Positions 44,624 through 52,324 of a stretch of DNA of 64,000 nt are shown one piece after another. Each line of letters opens with the position of its first letter. Positions within the stretch are counted from its first letter, which is position 1. Origin of the DNA: Sphingomonas sp. (GTDB lineage: Bacteria; Pseudomonadota; Alphaproteobacteria; Sphingomonadales; Sphingomonadaceae); NCBI GenBank assembly GCA_013001055.1, contig JABDNH010000007.1, forward strand, positions 124,001 to 188,000, written 5' to 3'. The position numbers and the translations under genes are program-made. The notes beneath the pieces were generated by a model, which saw only the letters and a list, made by a program, of their open reading frames with translations, ran no database searches and had not been told where the DNA came from.

Positions 44624-44803
44624 ATGACAGATCGCAACTTCCTTGTGGCAGGGGAGAAGCAGTTTGAGGACCGACAGAAAATCATGGTCGACCCACATTC
44701 TCCCCATGCCGGTATCGTCGCCTCGCTGCGACGCGCCTTTGCGCCTGTCAACGATACCAACGATGACGACGAATTCGCGGAACTTCTAAAAAAGCTACGT
44801 TAA
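44624..44803 (+). CDS. Small NepR-like protein (candidate second anti-sigma factor); alternative start 44684
   Basis: C-terminal 29 aa IVASLRRAFAPVNDTNDDDEFAELLKKLR align without gaps to VARALRSVYDDTLREDVPTEFEDLLKKLK of NepR at 46657-46833. Confidence 0.6.
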   Translation: MTDRNFLVAGEKQFEDRQKIMVDPHSPHAGIVASLRRAFAPVNDTNDDDEFAELLKKLR

Positions 44804-44814
44804 GGGGACGTGCT

Positions 44815-45456
44815 CTACGTATCCTTGGCGAGGTTATCGACCTCACCCATGATCGCCTGCAGTGCAGAACGGTCATCCTTCGCCGAATCCTGGCGCCGGG
44901 ATGGCAATTCGTTGCTGTCGAGCAGGTTTTCTAGCGCCACGCGGCCACGCGCGACGCGGCTCTTGATCGTGCCCACCGCACAACCGCAAATCTGCGCGGC
45001 TTCTTCGTAGGCAAAACCGCCCGCGCCGACGAGAATCAGGGCCTCGCGCTGCGGCTGCGGCAACTGCATTAGCGCGCGCTGCATATCGGCAAGATCGACG
45101 TGCTTATCCTGCGCCGCAGGGGCTGCTAGAATCTTGGCCGCAGTCACATCATCCCATTCCCCCTTGAAGCGCGCGCGGCGCATTTGGCTGAGGAAAAGAT
45201 TGCGAAGGATGATAAATGTCCAGGCACGCATATTGGTGCCGGCCTGGAAGCGTTTGCGCGCTGCCCACGCTTTCAGCAGAGTCTCCTGGACAAGATCGTC
45301 CGCAGTGTCGCGATTGCCTGAGAGCGATCGTCCAAAAGCGCGCAAGTGCGGAATGACCTGTCCAAGCTGATCCTTGAATTCGTCATCGGGCAACGGGACG
45401 GGATCGGGCTTCTTACCCTCCTGGTCTGTGCTGTTCTTGGCCAAGATGATCCCCAA
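44815..45456 (-). CDS. ecfG: General stress response ECF sigma factor EcfG
   Basis: DQLGQVIPHLRAFGRSLSGNRDTADDLVQETLLKAWAARKRFQAGTNMRAWTFIILRNLFLSQMRR..ALILVGAGGFAYEEAAQICGCAVGTIKSRVARGR. Confidence 0.92.
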   Translation of the reverse strand: MGIILAKNSTDQEGKKPDPVPLPDDEFKDQLGQVIPHLRAFGRSLSGNRDTADDLVQETLLKAWAARKRFQAGTNMRAWTFIILRNLFLSQMRRARFKGEWDDVTAAKILAAPAAQDKHVDLADMQRALMQLPQPQREALILVGAGGFAYEEAAQICGCAVGTIKSRVARGRVALENLLDSNELPSRRQDSAKDDRSALQAIMGEVDNLAKDT

Positions 45457-45566
45457 AAATACCCGCCGTCCGTCACGGGCGAACGACTCATGCGCTTCCG
45501 GTTATGAAAGCGTAACGAATGTAGGAAGCAGCGGGCGGAGTAGCAACCCGCCCGCCGACTGGCCGT

Positions 45567-46364
45567 TCAGGCCGGCACGGTCGCCGCGTCGAAGAACAGC
45601 GCTTGGCTGATCGCCGCTTTCACCGTGTTGCGCTGGAACGGCTTGGTAATCAGGAACGTGGGCTCGGGCCGCGAACCTGTCAGTAGGCGTTCGGGGAACG
45701 CGGTGATGAAGATCACCGGGACCTTGAAATCGCCCAGGATGTCCTTGACCGCGTCGATACCCGAACTGTTGTCGGCAAGCTGGATGTCGGCCAGCACCAG
45801 GCTCGGGCGGTTGGCTCGCGCTTCGGCGACCGCTTCGTCGCGCGTCACCGCAACGCCGGTCACGTTATGGCCGAGGTCCCTGACGATCGTCTCGATGTCC
45901 ATCGCGATGATGGGCTCATCTTCGATGATCAGCACTTCGGCGCGGGTCTGGCGTTCTATTTCGCCGGTGGCTTCGTTCACGAGGCTCTCGACGTCTTCTT
46001 CGCTGACATCGATCAGATACGCCGTTTCCTTGGTCGAAAAGCCCTCAAGGCTGGTCAGCAACAGCGCCTGACGCGACAGCGGCGTAATTTTCGAAAGCCG
46101 GGCCTGCGCGATATTCTCGGCATTTTCGGTATTGGTCGTGGGGTCTTTGTTGTCCTCGACGTGCGCGCTCGACCAGATCGCATGAAAGGTGCGGTAAAGG
46201 CCAAGGCGCGGGTCGACGTCGCTCGGAAATTCCTCGGGATTATCGACAATCGTTTCCAACGTGGTGCGTACATAATTATCACCGTGCTGCTGGCTTCCCG
46301 TCAAAGCGCGCGCATAACGACGCAGGAACGGCAAATGCGGTGCGAGTTCTTCACCCAGCGACAT
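45567..46364 (-). CDS. phyR: GSR anti-anti-sigma response regulator PhyR (sigma-like domain + receiver)
   Basis: MSLGEELAPHLPFLRRYARALTGSQQHGDNYVRTTLE... sigma-like; VLIIEDEPIIAMDIETIV..LVLADIQLADNSSGIDAV..ITAFPERLL..TKPF receiver. Confidence 0.95.
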   Translation of the reverse strand: MSLGEELAPHLPFLRRYARALTGSQQHGDNYVRTTLETIVDNPEEFPSDVDPRLGLYRTFHAIWSSAHVEDNKDPTTNTENAENIAQARLSKITPLSRQALLLTSLEGFSTKETAYLIDVSEEDVESLVNEATGEIERQTRAEVLIIEDEPIIAMDIETIVRDLGHNVTGVAVTRDEAVAEARANRPSLVLADIQLADNSSGIDAVKDILGDFKVPVIFITAFPERLLTGSRPEPTFLITKPFQRNTVKAAISQALFFDAATVPA

Positions 46365-46485
46365 AAATATTCTCCCGTTCGGTAAGCGACCGCGTGTCAC
46401 TGCGAATCGCCCAACCCAAGTTGCGACCTCGCCCCCTCACCGTGCCCTTATGGAAACAGCGAAACGACAAAGCCTGTTCGATGAG

Positions 46486-46510
46486 GGAACAAAGCAGTCG
46501 CCCTTTGGTT
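46486..46510 (+). promoter_or_regulatory. Possible EcfG-type promoter in phyR-nepR intergenic region
   Basis: GGAAC-N16-GGTT, toward nepR. Confidence 0.35.
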
Positions 46511-46656
46511 TCAATTGCCAACCACTTGGACGAAATTGTTTTCGTTGACGTCGTCCGAGAAGGCGGCGAGATGGCCGGGAAAATGGCAGCGGCAGCGGGA
46601 CGCTTGGAGGGGATTATCCGATCACGCGTGCCCGTTCGCACAGAGAGGAAATTGGG

Positions 46657-46833
46657 TTGGGTAAAGAGAGGACCGGTTCGTCCAAGGACAAGAAGTCCGA
46701 AACGGAAGCGAACCCGCCAGCAGAAGGAAAGTCGTCCGAACAGGTCGCGCGCGCCCTGCGCTCGGTCTACGATGATACCTTGCGCGAAGATGTCCCTACC
46801 GAATTCGAGGACCTGCTGAAAAAACTGAAATAG
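46657..46833 (+). CDS. nepR: Anti-sigma factor NepR (TTG start), absent from ORF track
   Basis: MGKERTGSSKDKKSETEANPPAEGKSSEQVARALRSVYDDTLREDVPTEFEDLLKKLK*; RBS GAGAGGAA upstream; adjacent to divergent phyR. Confidence 0.82.
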   Translation: MGKERTGSSKDKKSETEANPPAEGKSSEQVARALRSVYDDTLREDVPTEFEDLLKKLK

Positions 46834-46839
46834 GCTGTC

Positions 46840-48375
46840 ATGAGCAGCCCCCCGCGCAAACCACGAATGAGTAGCCCGGTCCAGCTTCTGCTGGTCATGT
46901 CCCTGGCGCTGCTCCCGATCGGTGCGCTCCTGACGTATGGTGCGCAGCACGAAATCGCCGAATCCCACAAAGCGCGCGAAAGAGCCGCCGACGCTAGCCT
47001 CGAAACCGCCGCCAGCAATGTCGAGGCCCTGTTTTCCCGCAATGCGCTAGCGCTCCGCATCGCCGCCGGCGGCGCTTTTGGCGCGGGCGCCTCCGATCCC
47101 TGCGAAGCGGCACGTCTGTCGCTGGCTAATACACCGGGGGTGCAGCTGCCCTTTGCGATCGATACGCTCGACAACCAAAGAGTTTGCGGTGACGGCCGTA
47201 TCGACACGATCCGATCCGATCGCGCGGCTACGCCTGGTGAAATCCGGTTTCGCGTCAATGAGGACGGCGATGCCATCCTGATGCGAATAACGGTCGACGG
47301 CGGTACCGTGACCAGCATGTTGCCGGTGGCCGATATCCGCGCCGCCGTCGCCTCTGCCAGCGAAAATATAAAAGTCTTCGGGTTGATCGACACCGAAGGG
47401 CGCCGCTTGCCGGTAATGGCAAACGACGAAGCGCCATTGGACGACCGCATGCCCTATCGCAAGTCGCTGGACTTGGCGAATGAACGGATCGAGGCCGTTG
47501 CGGCGACCGACGTGAGCCAATTGAGCAATGCCGATCGCCTGCTGATCTTCCTGCCAGTCGCTATGTTTGCGCTGGCGGTGCTGGTCGCCTGGGCGATGGT
47601 CAATGGATTGTTGGTCCGGCCGCTGCGCCGCTTGCAGGGCGCGGTTCAAGCGCACGAACCCGACAAGGGCGATTTCCACGTTCCCGAAAAGCTTGGTCCG
47701 GCCAGCGAGATCAGGGATCTTGGATACGCCTTTTCGAATTCGATGCAAAAGATCGAACAGTCCGAAACCGCGATGAGCGATGCGCTCGAAGGTCAGCGCC
47801 GCCTCGTCCGCGAGGTCCACCACCGCGTCAAGAACAACCTGCAGGTCGTAGCCTCGCTCCTCAATATTCATTCGCGCGGCGCAGAAGGCGCAGAAGCGCA
47901 AGCCGCCTATGCCGGGATTGGCCGGCGCGTAGAAGCGCTCGCTGTTGTCCACCGCAACCATTTCGCGGAGGTCGAAGAAAGCCGCGGGATCCAGCTTCGC
48001 CCATTGCTGACGGAGCTGAGCGCGGGTTTGCGCGCCAGTGCAAGCGGGGAGACGTCTTCGCGGATCGAACTCGATCTCATCACGGCTTCGACGACGCAGG
48101 ATACCGCGGTCGCGGTCGCCTTTCTCGTGACCGAGGTGGTCGAGTTCATCCTGACCAATGGAAACGGTGAAACGATCGATATCCAGCTGCGCCCGTCGAG
48201 CGAGTTGACGGCCCGCCTCGAAATATCGTCAGAAGCGCTGATCGAGCGAAATCCTGTCCCGAAAGGCTTCGAGCAATTCGAGCGCATCGTCGAGGGACTG
48301 GCGCGCCAATTGCGCTCGCCGCTTGAGAAAAAAGTCGGGCGCTACGCGGTCGAACTCGCAATCTTTCCGGAATAA
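46840..48375 (+). CDS. Membrane histidine-kinase-like protein, HisKA_2/HWE type with degenerate ATPase domain (PhyP-like)
   Basis: Two TM segments, HAMP-like linker, REVHHRVKNNLQVVASLLNIHSRGA DHp motif; no recognisable G-box in ATPase region. Confidence 0.82.
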   Translation: MSSPPRKPRMSSPVQLLLVMSLALLPIGALLTYGAQHEIAESHKARERAADASLETAASNVEALFSRNALALRIAAGGAFGAGASDPCEAARLSLANTPGVQLPFAIDTLDNQRVCGDGRIDTIRSDRAATPGEIRFRVNEDGDAILMRITVDGGTVTSMLPVADIRAAVASASENIKVFGLIDTEGRRLPVMANDEAPLDDRMPYRKSLDLANERIEAVAATDVSQLSNADRLLIFLPVAMFALAVLVAWAMVNGLLVRPLRRLQGAVQAHEPDKGDFHVPEKLGPASEIRDLGYAFSNSMQKIEQSETAMSDALEGQRRLVREVHHRVKNNLQVVASLLNIHSRGAEGAEAQAAYAGIGRRVEALAVVHRNHFAEVEESRGIQLRPLLTELSAGLRASASGETSSRIELDLITASTTQDTAVAVAFLVTEVVEFILTNGNGETIDIQLRPSSELTARLEISSEALIERNPVPKGFEQFERIVEGLARQLRSPLEKKVGRYAVELAIFPE

Positions 48376-48429
48376 AATCGTGATTTTCGGGGATCGTTTC
48401 GGTTGCAGCCAAAAAAGTTTTCTTCCCTA

Positions 48430-48454
48430 GGAACCCTGCCCCGAAAAGCGCGTT
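48430..48454 (+). promoter_or_regulatory. Exact EcfG-type promoter
   Basis: GGAAC-cctgccccgaaaagcg(16)-CGTT. Confidence 0.8.
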
Positions 48455-48459
48455 TTTAT

Positions 48460-48566
48460 ATTCGGATAGTGACCTTATGCCCCCCCGCTCTCGCTATCCG
48501 AATAAATGGGCCCGCTATCGTCAACCCTCCCCCCCCCCGGTGACGATTGCGGGCCCAAATTCTTTT
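48460..48566 (+). ncRNA. Candidate GSR-controlled sRNA with two C-rich-loop hairpins (GsrN-like architecture)
   Basis: Hairpin 1: TATTCGGATAGTGA/TCGCTATCCGAATA (48459-48504), loop ccttatgCCCCCCCgctc. Hairpin 2: TGGGCCCGCtATCGTCA/TGACGATtGCGGGCCCA (48507-48557), loop aCCCTCCCCCCCCCCgg. Then aattcttttc. Predicted TSS falls at the base of hairpin 1. Confidence 0.65.
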
Positions 48567-49341
48567 CAGAATCGAGACCTTCTTCGTCAGCCGCAGCGGC
48601 GGTGCGCGCACGGCGCCAGTGAGTCACGCGAATGGCTATGATGGCAAACTCGTAAAGAGCGATCAGCGGGATCGCGAGGATGATCTGGCTGACCGCATCG
48701 GGCGGCGTCAGCACCGCAGCGAGGAAAAACGCGCCAACGACCATATAGCGCCGCCCCTTCACCAACTGGTCGCGCGTCACGATACCGGCACGCTCCAGGA
48801 TCATCATCAAAATGGGCAGCAGGAAGGCGAGCCCGAAGCCGAACATGAACTTGGTCGAAAAATCGAGATAGTTGCCGATGGCGGGCAGCGCCTCGGTCGA
48901 TACGCCCCCGACCTCGCCTTCGAAGCCCAGCAGGAAATTCAGGGCGATTGGCATGGCGACGAAATAGGCGAAGCTCGCGCCGGCCGCGAAAAAGACCGGC
49001 GTAAGCAGGAGGAATGGCAGGAACGCGCGCTTTTCTTTCTTGTAGAGCCCCGGCGCGACAAACCGCCACAGCTGCGTCGCAAAGACCGGGAAGCTCACCA
49101 TGATGGCCGCGAAGAATGCAACCTTCACCTCGACGAAGAAGGCTTCGAAGATATTGGTGAAAATGAGCTTGCCCTGCCCGGCCGCCAACAGCGGCTGCAC
49201 CAGCACCGAGAAGATGGGTTTCGCGAGGTAATAGCAGATGAAGAAAGCCGCGAAGAGCACACCCACCGACACCAGCAGGCGGCGGCGCAATTCGATCAGG
49301 TGGTCGAGCAGGGGTGCCTTGCTGTCGTCGATTTCGCTCAT
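48475..49341 (-). CDS. tatC: Sec-independent translocase TatC
   Basis: APLLDHLIELRRRLLVSVGVLFAAFFICYYLA..; C-terminal tail reads through the hairpin/C-tract region. Confidence 0.95.
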   Translation of the reverse strand: MSEIDDSKAPLLDHLIELRRRLLVSVGVLFAAFFICYYLAKPIFSVLVQPLLAAGQGKLIFTNIFEAFFVEVKVAFFAAIMVSFPVFATQLWRFVAPGLYKKEKRAFLPFLLLTPVFFAAGASFAYFVAMPIALNFLLGFEGEVGGVSTEALPAIGNYLDFSTKFMFGFGLAFLLPILMMILERAGIVTRDQLVKGRRYMVVGAFFLAAVLTPPDAVSQIILAIPLIALYEFAIIAIRVTHWRRARTAAAADEEGLDSEKNLGPQSSPGGGRVDDSGPIYSDSESGGA

Positions 49342-49691
49342 GAAGCGGGTTTCCCGTCATCGAGCGGCAGTCCGGGTTGTTCGGGCTTCTCCGGCAGCTC
49401 GGCATCGCCAGCATCGCGCGCAGGCCTTGGCGTCATCGTCGGCGTTTCATCGATCGAAGGAAATTCCTGCATGATCTTGTCGTTCTGCGCGCGCCACTCC
49501 TTCTCCATCTCTTCCAGTTCTGCCTCGCGCATCGCGGTTTCGATGCCGGCAGTGAAATGGCGCGAATAATGGCGGATTTTACCAAAGAACCGTCCAATCG
49601 CGCGCATTGCGCCCGGCAGTTCCTTAGGCCCGATAAAGATCAGCGCCGCAATCACGACGATCAGGATTTCAGAGGTGTCGATGCCGAACAT
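49338..49691 (-). CDS. tatB: Sec-independent translocase TatB
   Basis: MFGIDTSEILIVVIAALIFIGPKELPGAMRAIGRFFGKIR. Confidence 0.93.
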   Translation of the reverse strand: MFGIDTSEILIVVIAALIFIGPKELPGAMRAIGRFFGKIRHYSRHFTAGIETAMREAELEEMEKEWRAQNDKIMQEFPSIDETPTMTPRPARDAGDAELPEKPEQPGLPLDDGKPAS

Positions 49692-49701
49692 GGCGCCGTA
49701 T

Positions 49702-49935
49702 TCAGCTGGAAGACTTGTCGCGGTCCCGCGTCACTTCGCTGTCGATGACATCGTCTTCGCGCGGCAACTGCTTAGGCTCGGATTTCTTGGGCTGGTCCTC
49801 GTCGGCCATCCCTTTCTTGAAGCTTTTCAGCCCCTGCGCGACGTCACCCATAAGACTTGAAAATCGCCCGCGGCCGAACAGCAGCAGGATCAGGAAGGCA
49901 AGGATCAACAGGCCCGGAAGACCGATCTGGCTCAT
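49702..49935 (-). CDS. tatA: Sec-independent translocase TatA
   Basis: [39 protein letters not shown]. Confidence 0.93.
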   Translation of the reverse strand: MSQIGLPGLLILAFLILLLFGRGRFSSLMGDVAQGLKSFKKGMADEDQPKKSEPKQLPREDDVIDSEVTRDRDKSSS

Positions 49936-49963
49936 GTGAATTTCTCCAATACTTACCCGCTAC

Positions 49964-50548
49964 TTAGGCGTCTTCGTCTTCAGTTTCCACCTCGTCGTCG
50001 CCCTCAAGTTGTAACTGGAGCGCATCGTCGTCGAGCGGATCGAGAAGGCCTGCGGCCTTGAGGTCGTCGATTCCCGGCAGGTCGCGGCGGCTCTCCAACC
50101 CGAAATGGGTCAGGAAACCCCTGGTGGTGGCATAGGTCAGCGGACGCCCAGGCGTCTCGCGCCGGGCCCCGGTGCGGACCCAGCCGGCCTCCATCAGCAC
50201 ATCGAGCGTCCCCTTGCTGATCTGTACACCGCGAATGGCTTCGATCTCGGCGCGGCTGACAGGTTCGTGGTAGGCAATGATTGCCAGCGTTTCGGTGGCC
50301 GCCCGCGACAGGCGCCGCGGCTCCTCGCGTTCGCGGCGGAGCAAATGCGCCAGATCGGAAGCGGTCTGGAAATGCCAGCGCTTCCCCCGCTCGACCAGTT
50401 CGATACCGCGCGCGTCGTAATGTGCCGCCAATTCCTCGAGCGCGGCCTTCACATCGCCATCGCCGACATGCGCCGCGATATCCTCAACGGTCAGCGGTTC
50501 ATCGCTGGCGAACAGGACAGCTTCGACAGCGCGGACAAATTCGTTCAT
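49964..50548 (-). CDS. scpB: Segregation and condensation protein B
   Basis: AVEAVLFASDEPLTVEDIA..TLAIIAYHEPVSRAEIEAIRGV..GRPLTYATTRGFLTHFGL. Confidence 0.95.
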   Translation of the reverse strand: MNEFVRAVEAVLFASDEPLTVEDIAAHVGDGDVKAALEELAAHYDARGIELVERGKRWHFQTASDLAHLLRREREEPRRLSRAATETLAIIAYHEPVSRAEIEAIRGVQISKGTLDVLMEAGWVRTGARRETPGRPLTYATTRGFLTHFGLESRRDLPGIDDLKAAGLLDPLDDDALQLQLEGDDEVETEDEDA

Positions 50549-51297
50549 CAGGCGGCCTTCACGCGCACTTCGTCGAAAGCCTCTTCCTGTTCGATATCGA
50601 GCCGCCCCTGCCGCGCCAGTTCAAGCGCCGCAAGGAAGGAGGAAGCAAGACAGGACTTTCGGTAGGCCGGATCGCTGGTAACGGGCAGGAAGGCTTCGAG
50701 TGCGATCCATTCGACCGCGATGCCCAGCATCTGCCCGACGCGGTGGATGGCATCTTCCAACGTCATCACACGGCGATCGTGCACCATATGCACGGCAGGC
50801 TGCATGCGAGCGCGAAGCTGGCCGTATGCTGCATAAAGATCGTAGGCACTCGCCCGCCACACGGCCTTGCGCTCTGTGCGCAGTCCCTCCGGCGCGGCGC
50901 GCGGGAAGACGTCACGACCCAGCCGATCGGAAGCCAGCAACCGTGCTCCCGCTTCGCGCATGGCATCGAGCCGCATGAGACGTTGCTGGAGACGAAGCGC
51001 CAGTTCCTCGGGGCTCGGGTCCTGTTCGGGATCCTTGGGCAGCAGGAGACAGCTTTTGAGATAAGCCAGCCACGCCGCCATCACGAGATAATCAGCCGCC
51101 AGCTCGAGCTTCAGCGCCGTGGCGTCCTCGATAAAGCCGAGATATTGTTCAACCAATTCGAGGATCGAGATTTGCGCGAGGTCGACCTTCTGGCCGCGCG
51201 CGAGGCTGAGCAGCAGATCGAGCGGCCCTTCCCAACCATCAATATCGAGATGCAGCGCATCTTCGTCGCGCACAGGCTGGAAAAGCAGTTCGCTCAT
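50548..51297 (-). CDS. scpA: Segregation and condensation protein A
   Basis: LDIDGWEGPLDLLLSLARGQKVDLAQISILELVEQYL. Confidence 0.95.
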   Translation of the reverse strand: MSELLFQPVRDEDALHLDIDGWEGPLDLLLSLARGQKVDLAQISILELVEQYLGFIEDATALKLELAADYLVMAAWLAYLKSCLLLPKDPEQDPSPEELALRLQQRLMRLDAMREAGARLLASDRLGRDVFPRAAPEGLRTERKAVWRASAYDLYAAYGQLRARMQPAVHMVHDRRVMTLEDAIHRVGQMLGIAVEWIALEAFLPVTSDPAYRKSCLASSFLAALELARQGRLDIEQEEAFDEVRVKAA

Positions 51298-51319
51298 GAG
51301 TCGGGAGCCTACCCGATTT

Positions 51320-52324
51320 TCAGGCCAGCGCCAGCAATTCGTCGCGCTTGGCGACGCATTCGGCAAAATCGAGCCGCTCGTCATCGACATCGATCGCCAT
51401 GGCGGCCGCAAGGCGCATTTCGGCCCTTGTGCTCATCGCCGGAATGCAGGCCGCGATCGCCTGCATTTCGTCAAGCTTGCCCGAACAATGCAGCGCCACG
51501 TCGTTTCCGGCTTTCACGGTCCTGACCGCGCGTTCTGCGGCATCGCCGTCGAGCGCTTCCATATTGATATCATCGCTCATCAGGAAACCATCGAAGCCGA
51601 TCCGTTCGCGGATGATATCCCCGATCACGGTAGGTGACTGGCTGGCTACGTTATCGGGGTCCCAGGCGGTGTAGATGACGTGGGCGACCATCCCCATCGG
51701 CGCATCGTTGAGCTGCTCGAACGGGAAAAGGTCGTCGTCGAGTTCGGGGCCGGTTGCCGTGACGGTCGGCGTTTCCTTGTGGCTGTCCACGAGCGCGCGA
51801 CCATGGCCCGGCATATGTTTGACAACGCTGACTACGCCTGTCGAATGAAGCCCGCGCATTACCGCGCGACCGAGGCTGGCCACCCACAGCGGATTGCCCG
51901 CGAGACTACGGTCGCCGACGATCTGGTCGGCACCCTGCTGGCGCACATCGAGCACGGGGAGGCAATCCACGTTGATGCCGACATCGGCGAGCATCAGGCC
52001 GAGCGCGCGGGCATTGACCCGCGCTGCTTCCAGCGCCGATGACGGTGCCTTGTCGTAAAGCGCTTCGAACACGCCCATCGGCGGAAAGTCCATCCACTCG
52101 GGCGCACGCATCCGCGCCACGCGCCCGCCCTCCTGGTCGATCAGGATGGGGACGTCATTACGTCCCGATATGTCCCGCAAGTCATCCGTAAGCGATTTTA
52201 ATTGCTCACGATTTTCGATATTGCGAGCGAACAGGATATACCCGCACGCATTGGCGTCCTTGAAGAATGCACGTTCATCGTCACTAAGCGCCGGGCCTTC
52301 CAGCCCGTAAATACAGGCCTGCAT
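51320..52324 (-). CDS. nagZ: Beta-N-acetylhexosaminidase
   Basis: ILIDQEGGRVARM, VVKHMPGHGRALVDSHKETP, LMSDDINMEAL. Confidence 0.94.
   Translation of the reverse strand: MQACIYGLEGPALSDDERAFFKDANACGYILFARNIENREQLKSLTDDLRDISGRNDVPILIDQEGGRVARMRAPEWMDFPPMGVFEALYDKAPSSALEAARVNARALGLMLADVGINVDCLPVLDVRQQGADQIVGDRSLAGNPLWVASLGRAVMRGLHSTGVVSVVKHMPGHGRALVDSHKETPTVTATGPELDDDLFPFEQLNDAPMGMVAHVIYTAWDPDNVASQSPTVIGDIIRERIGFDGFLMSDDINMEALDGDAAERAVRTVKAGNDVALHCSGKLDEMQAIAACIPAMSTRAEMRLAAAMAIDVDDERLDFAECVAKRDELLALA

Noticed and set aside
45531-45555. GCGGGCG..CGCCCGC hairpin between phyR and ecfG as a terminator
   Set aside because: No T-run on the minus side and ecfG follows closely; may be attenuator-like but not supportable as a terminator.
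46351-47450. Minus ORFs of 205 and 227 aa over nepR/phyP
   Set aside because: Antisense to nepR and the kinase; composition not protein-like; no recognisable domain.
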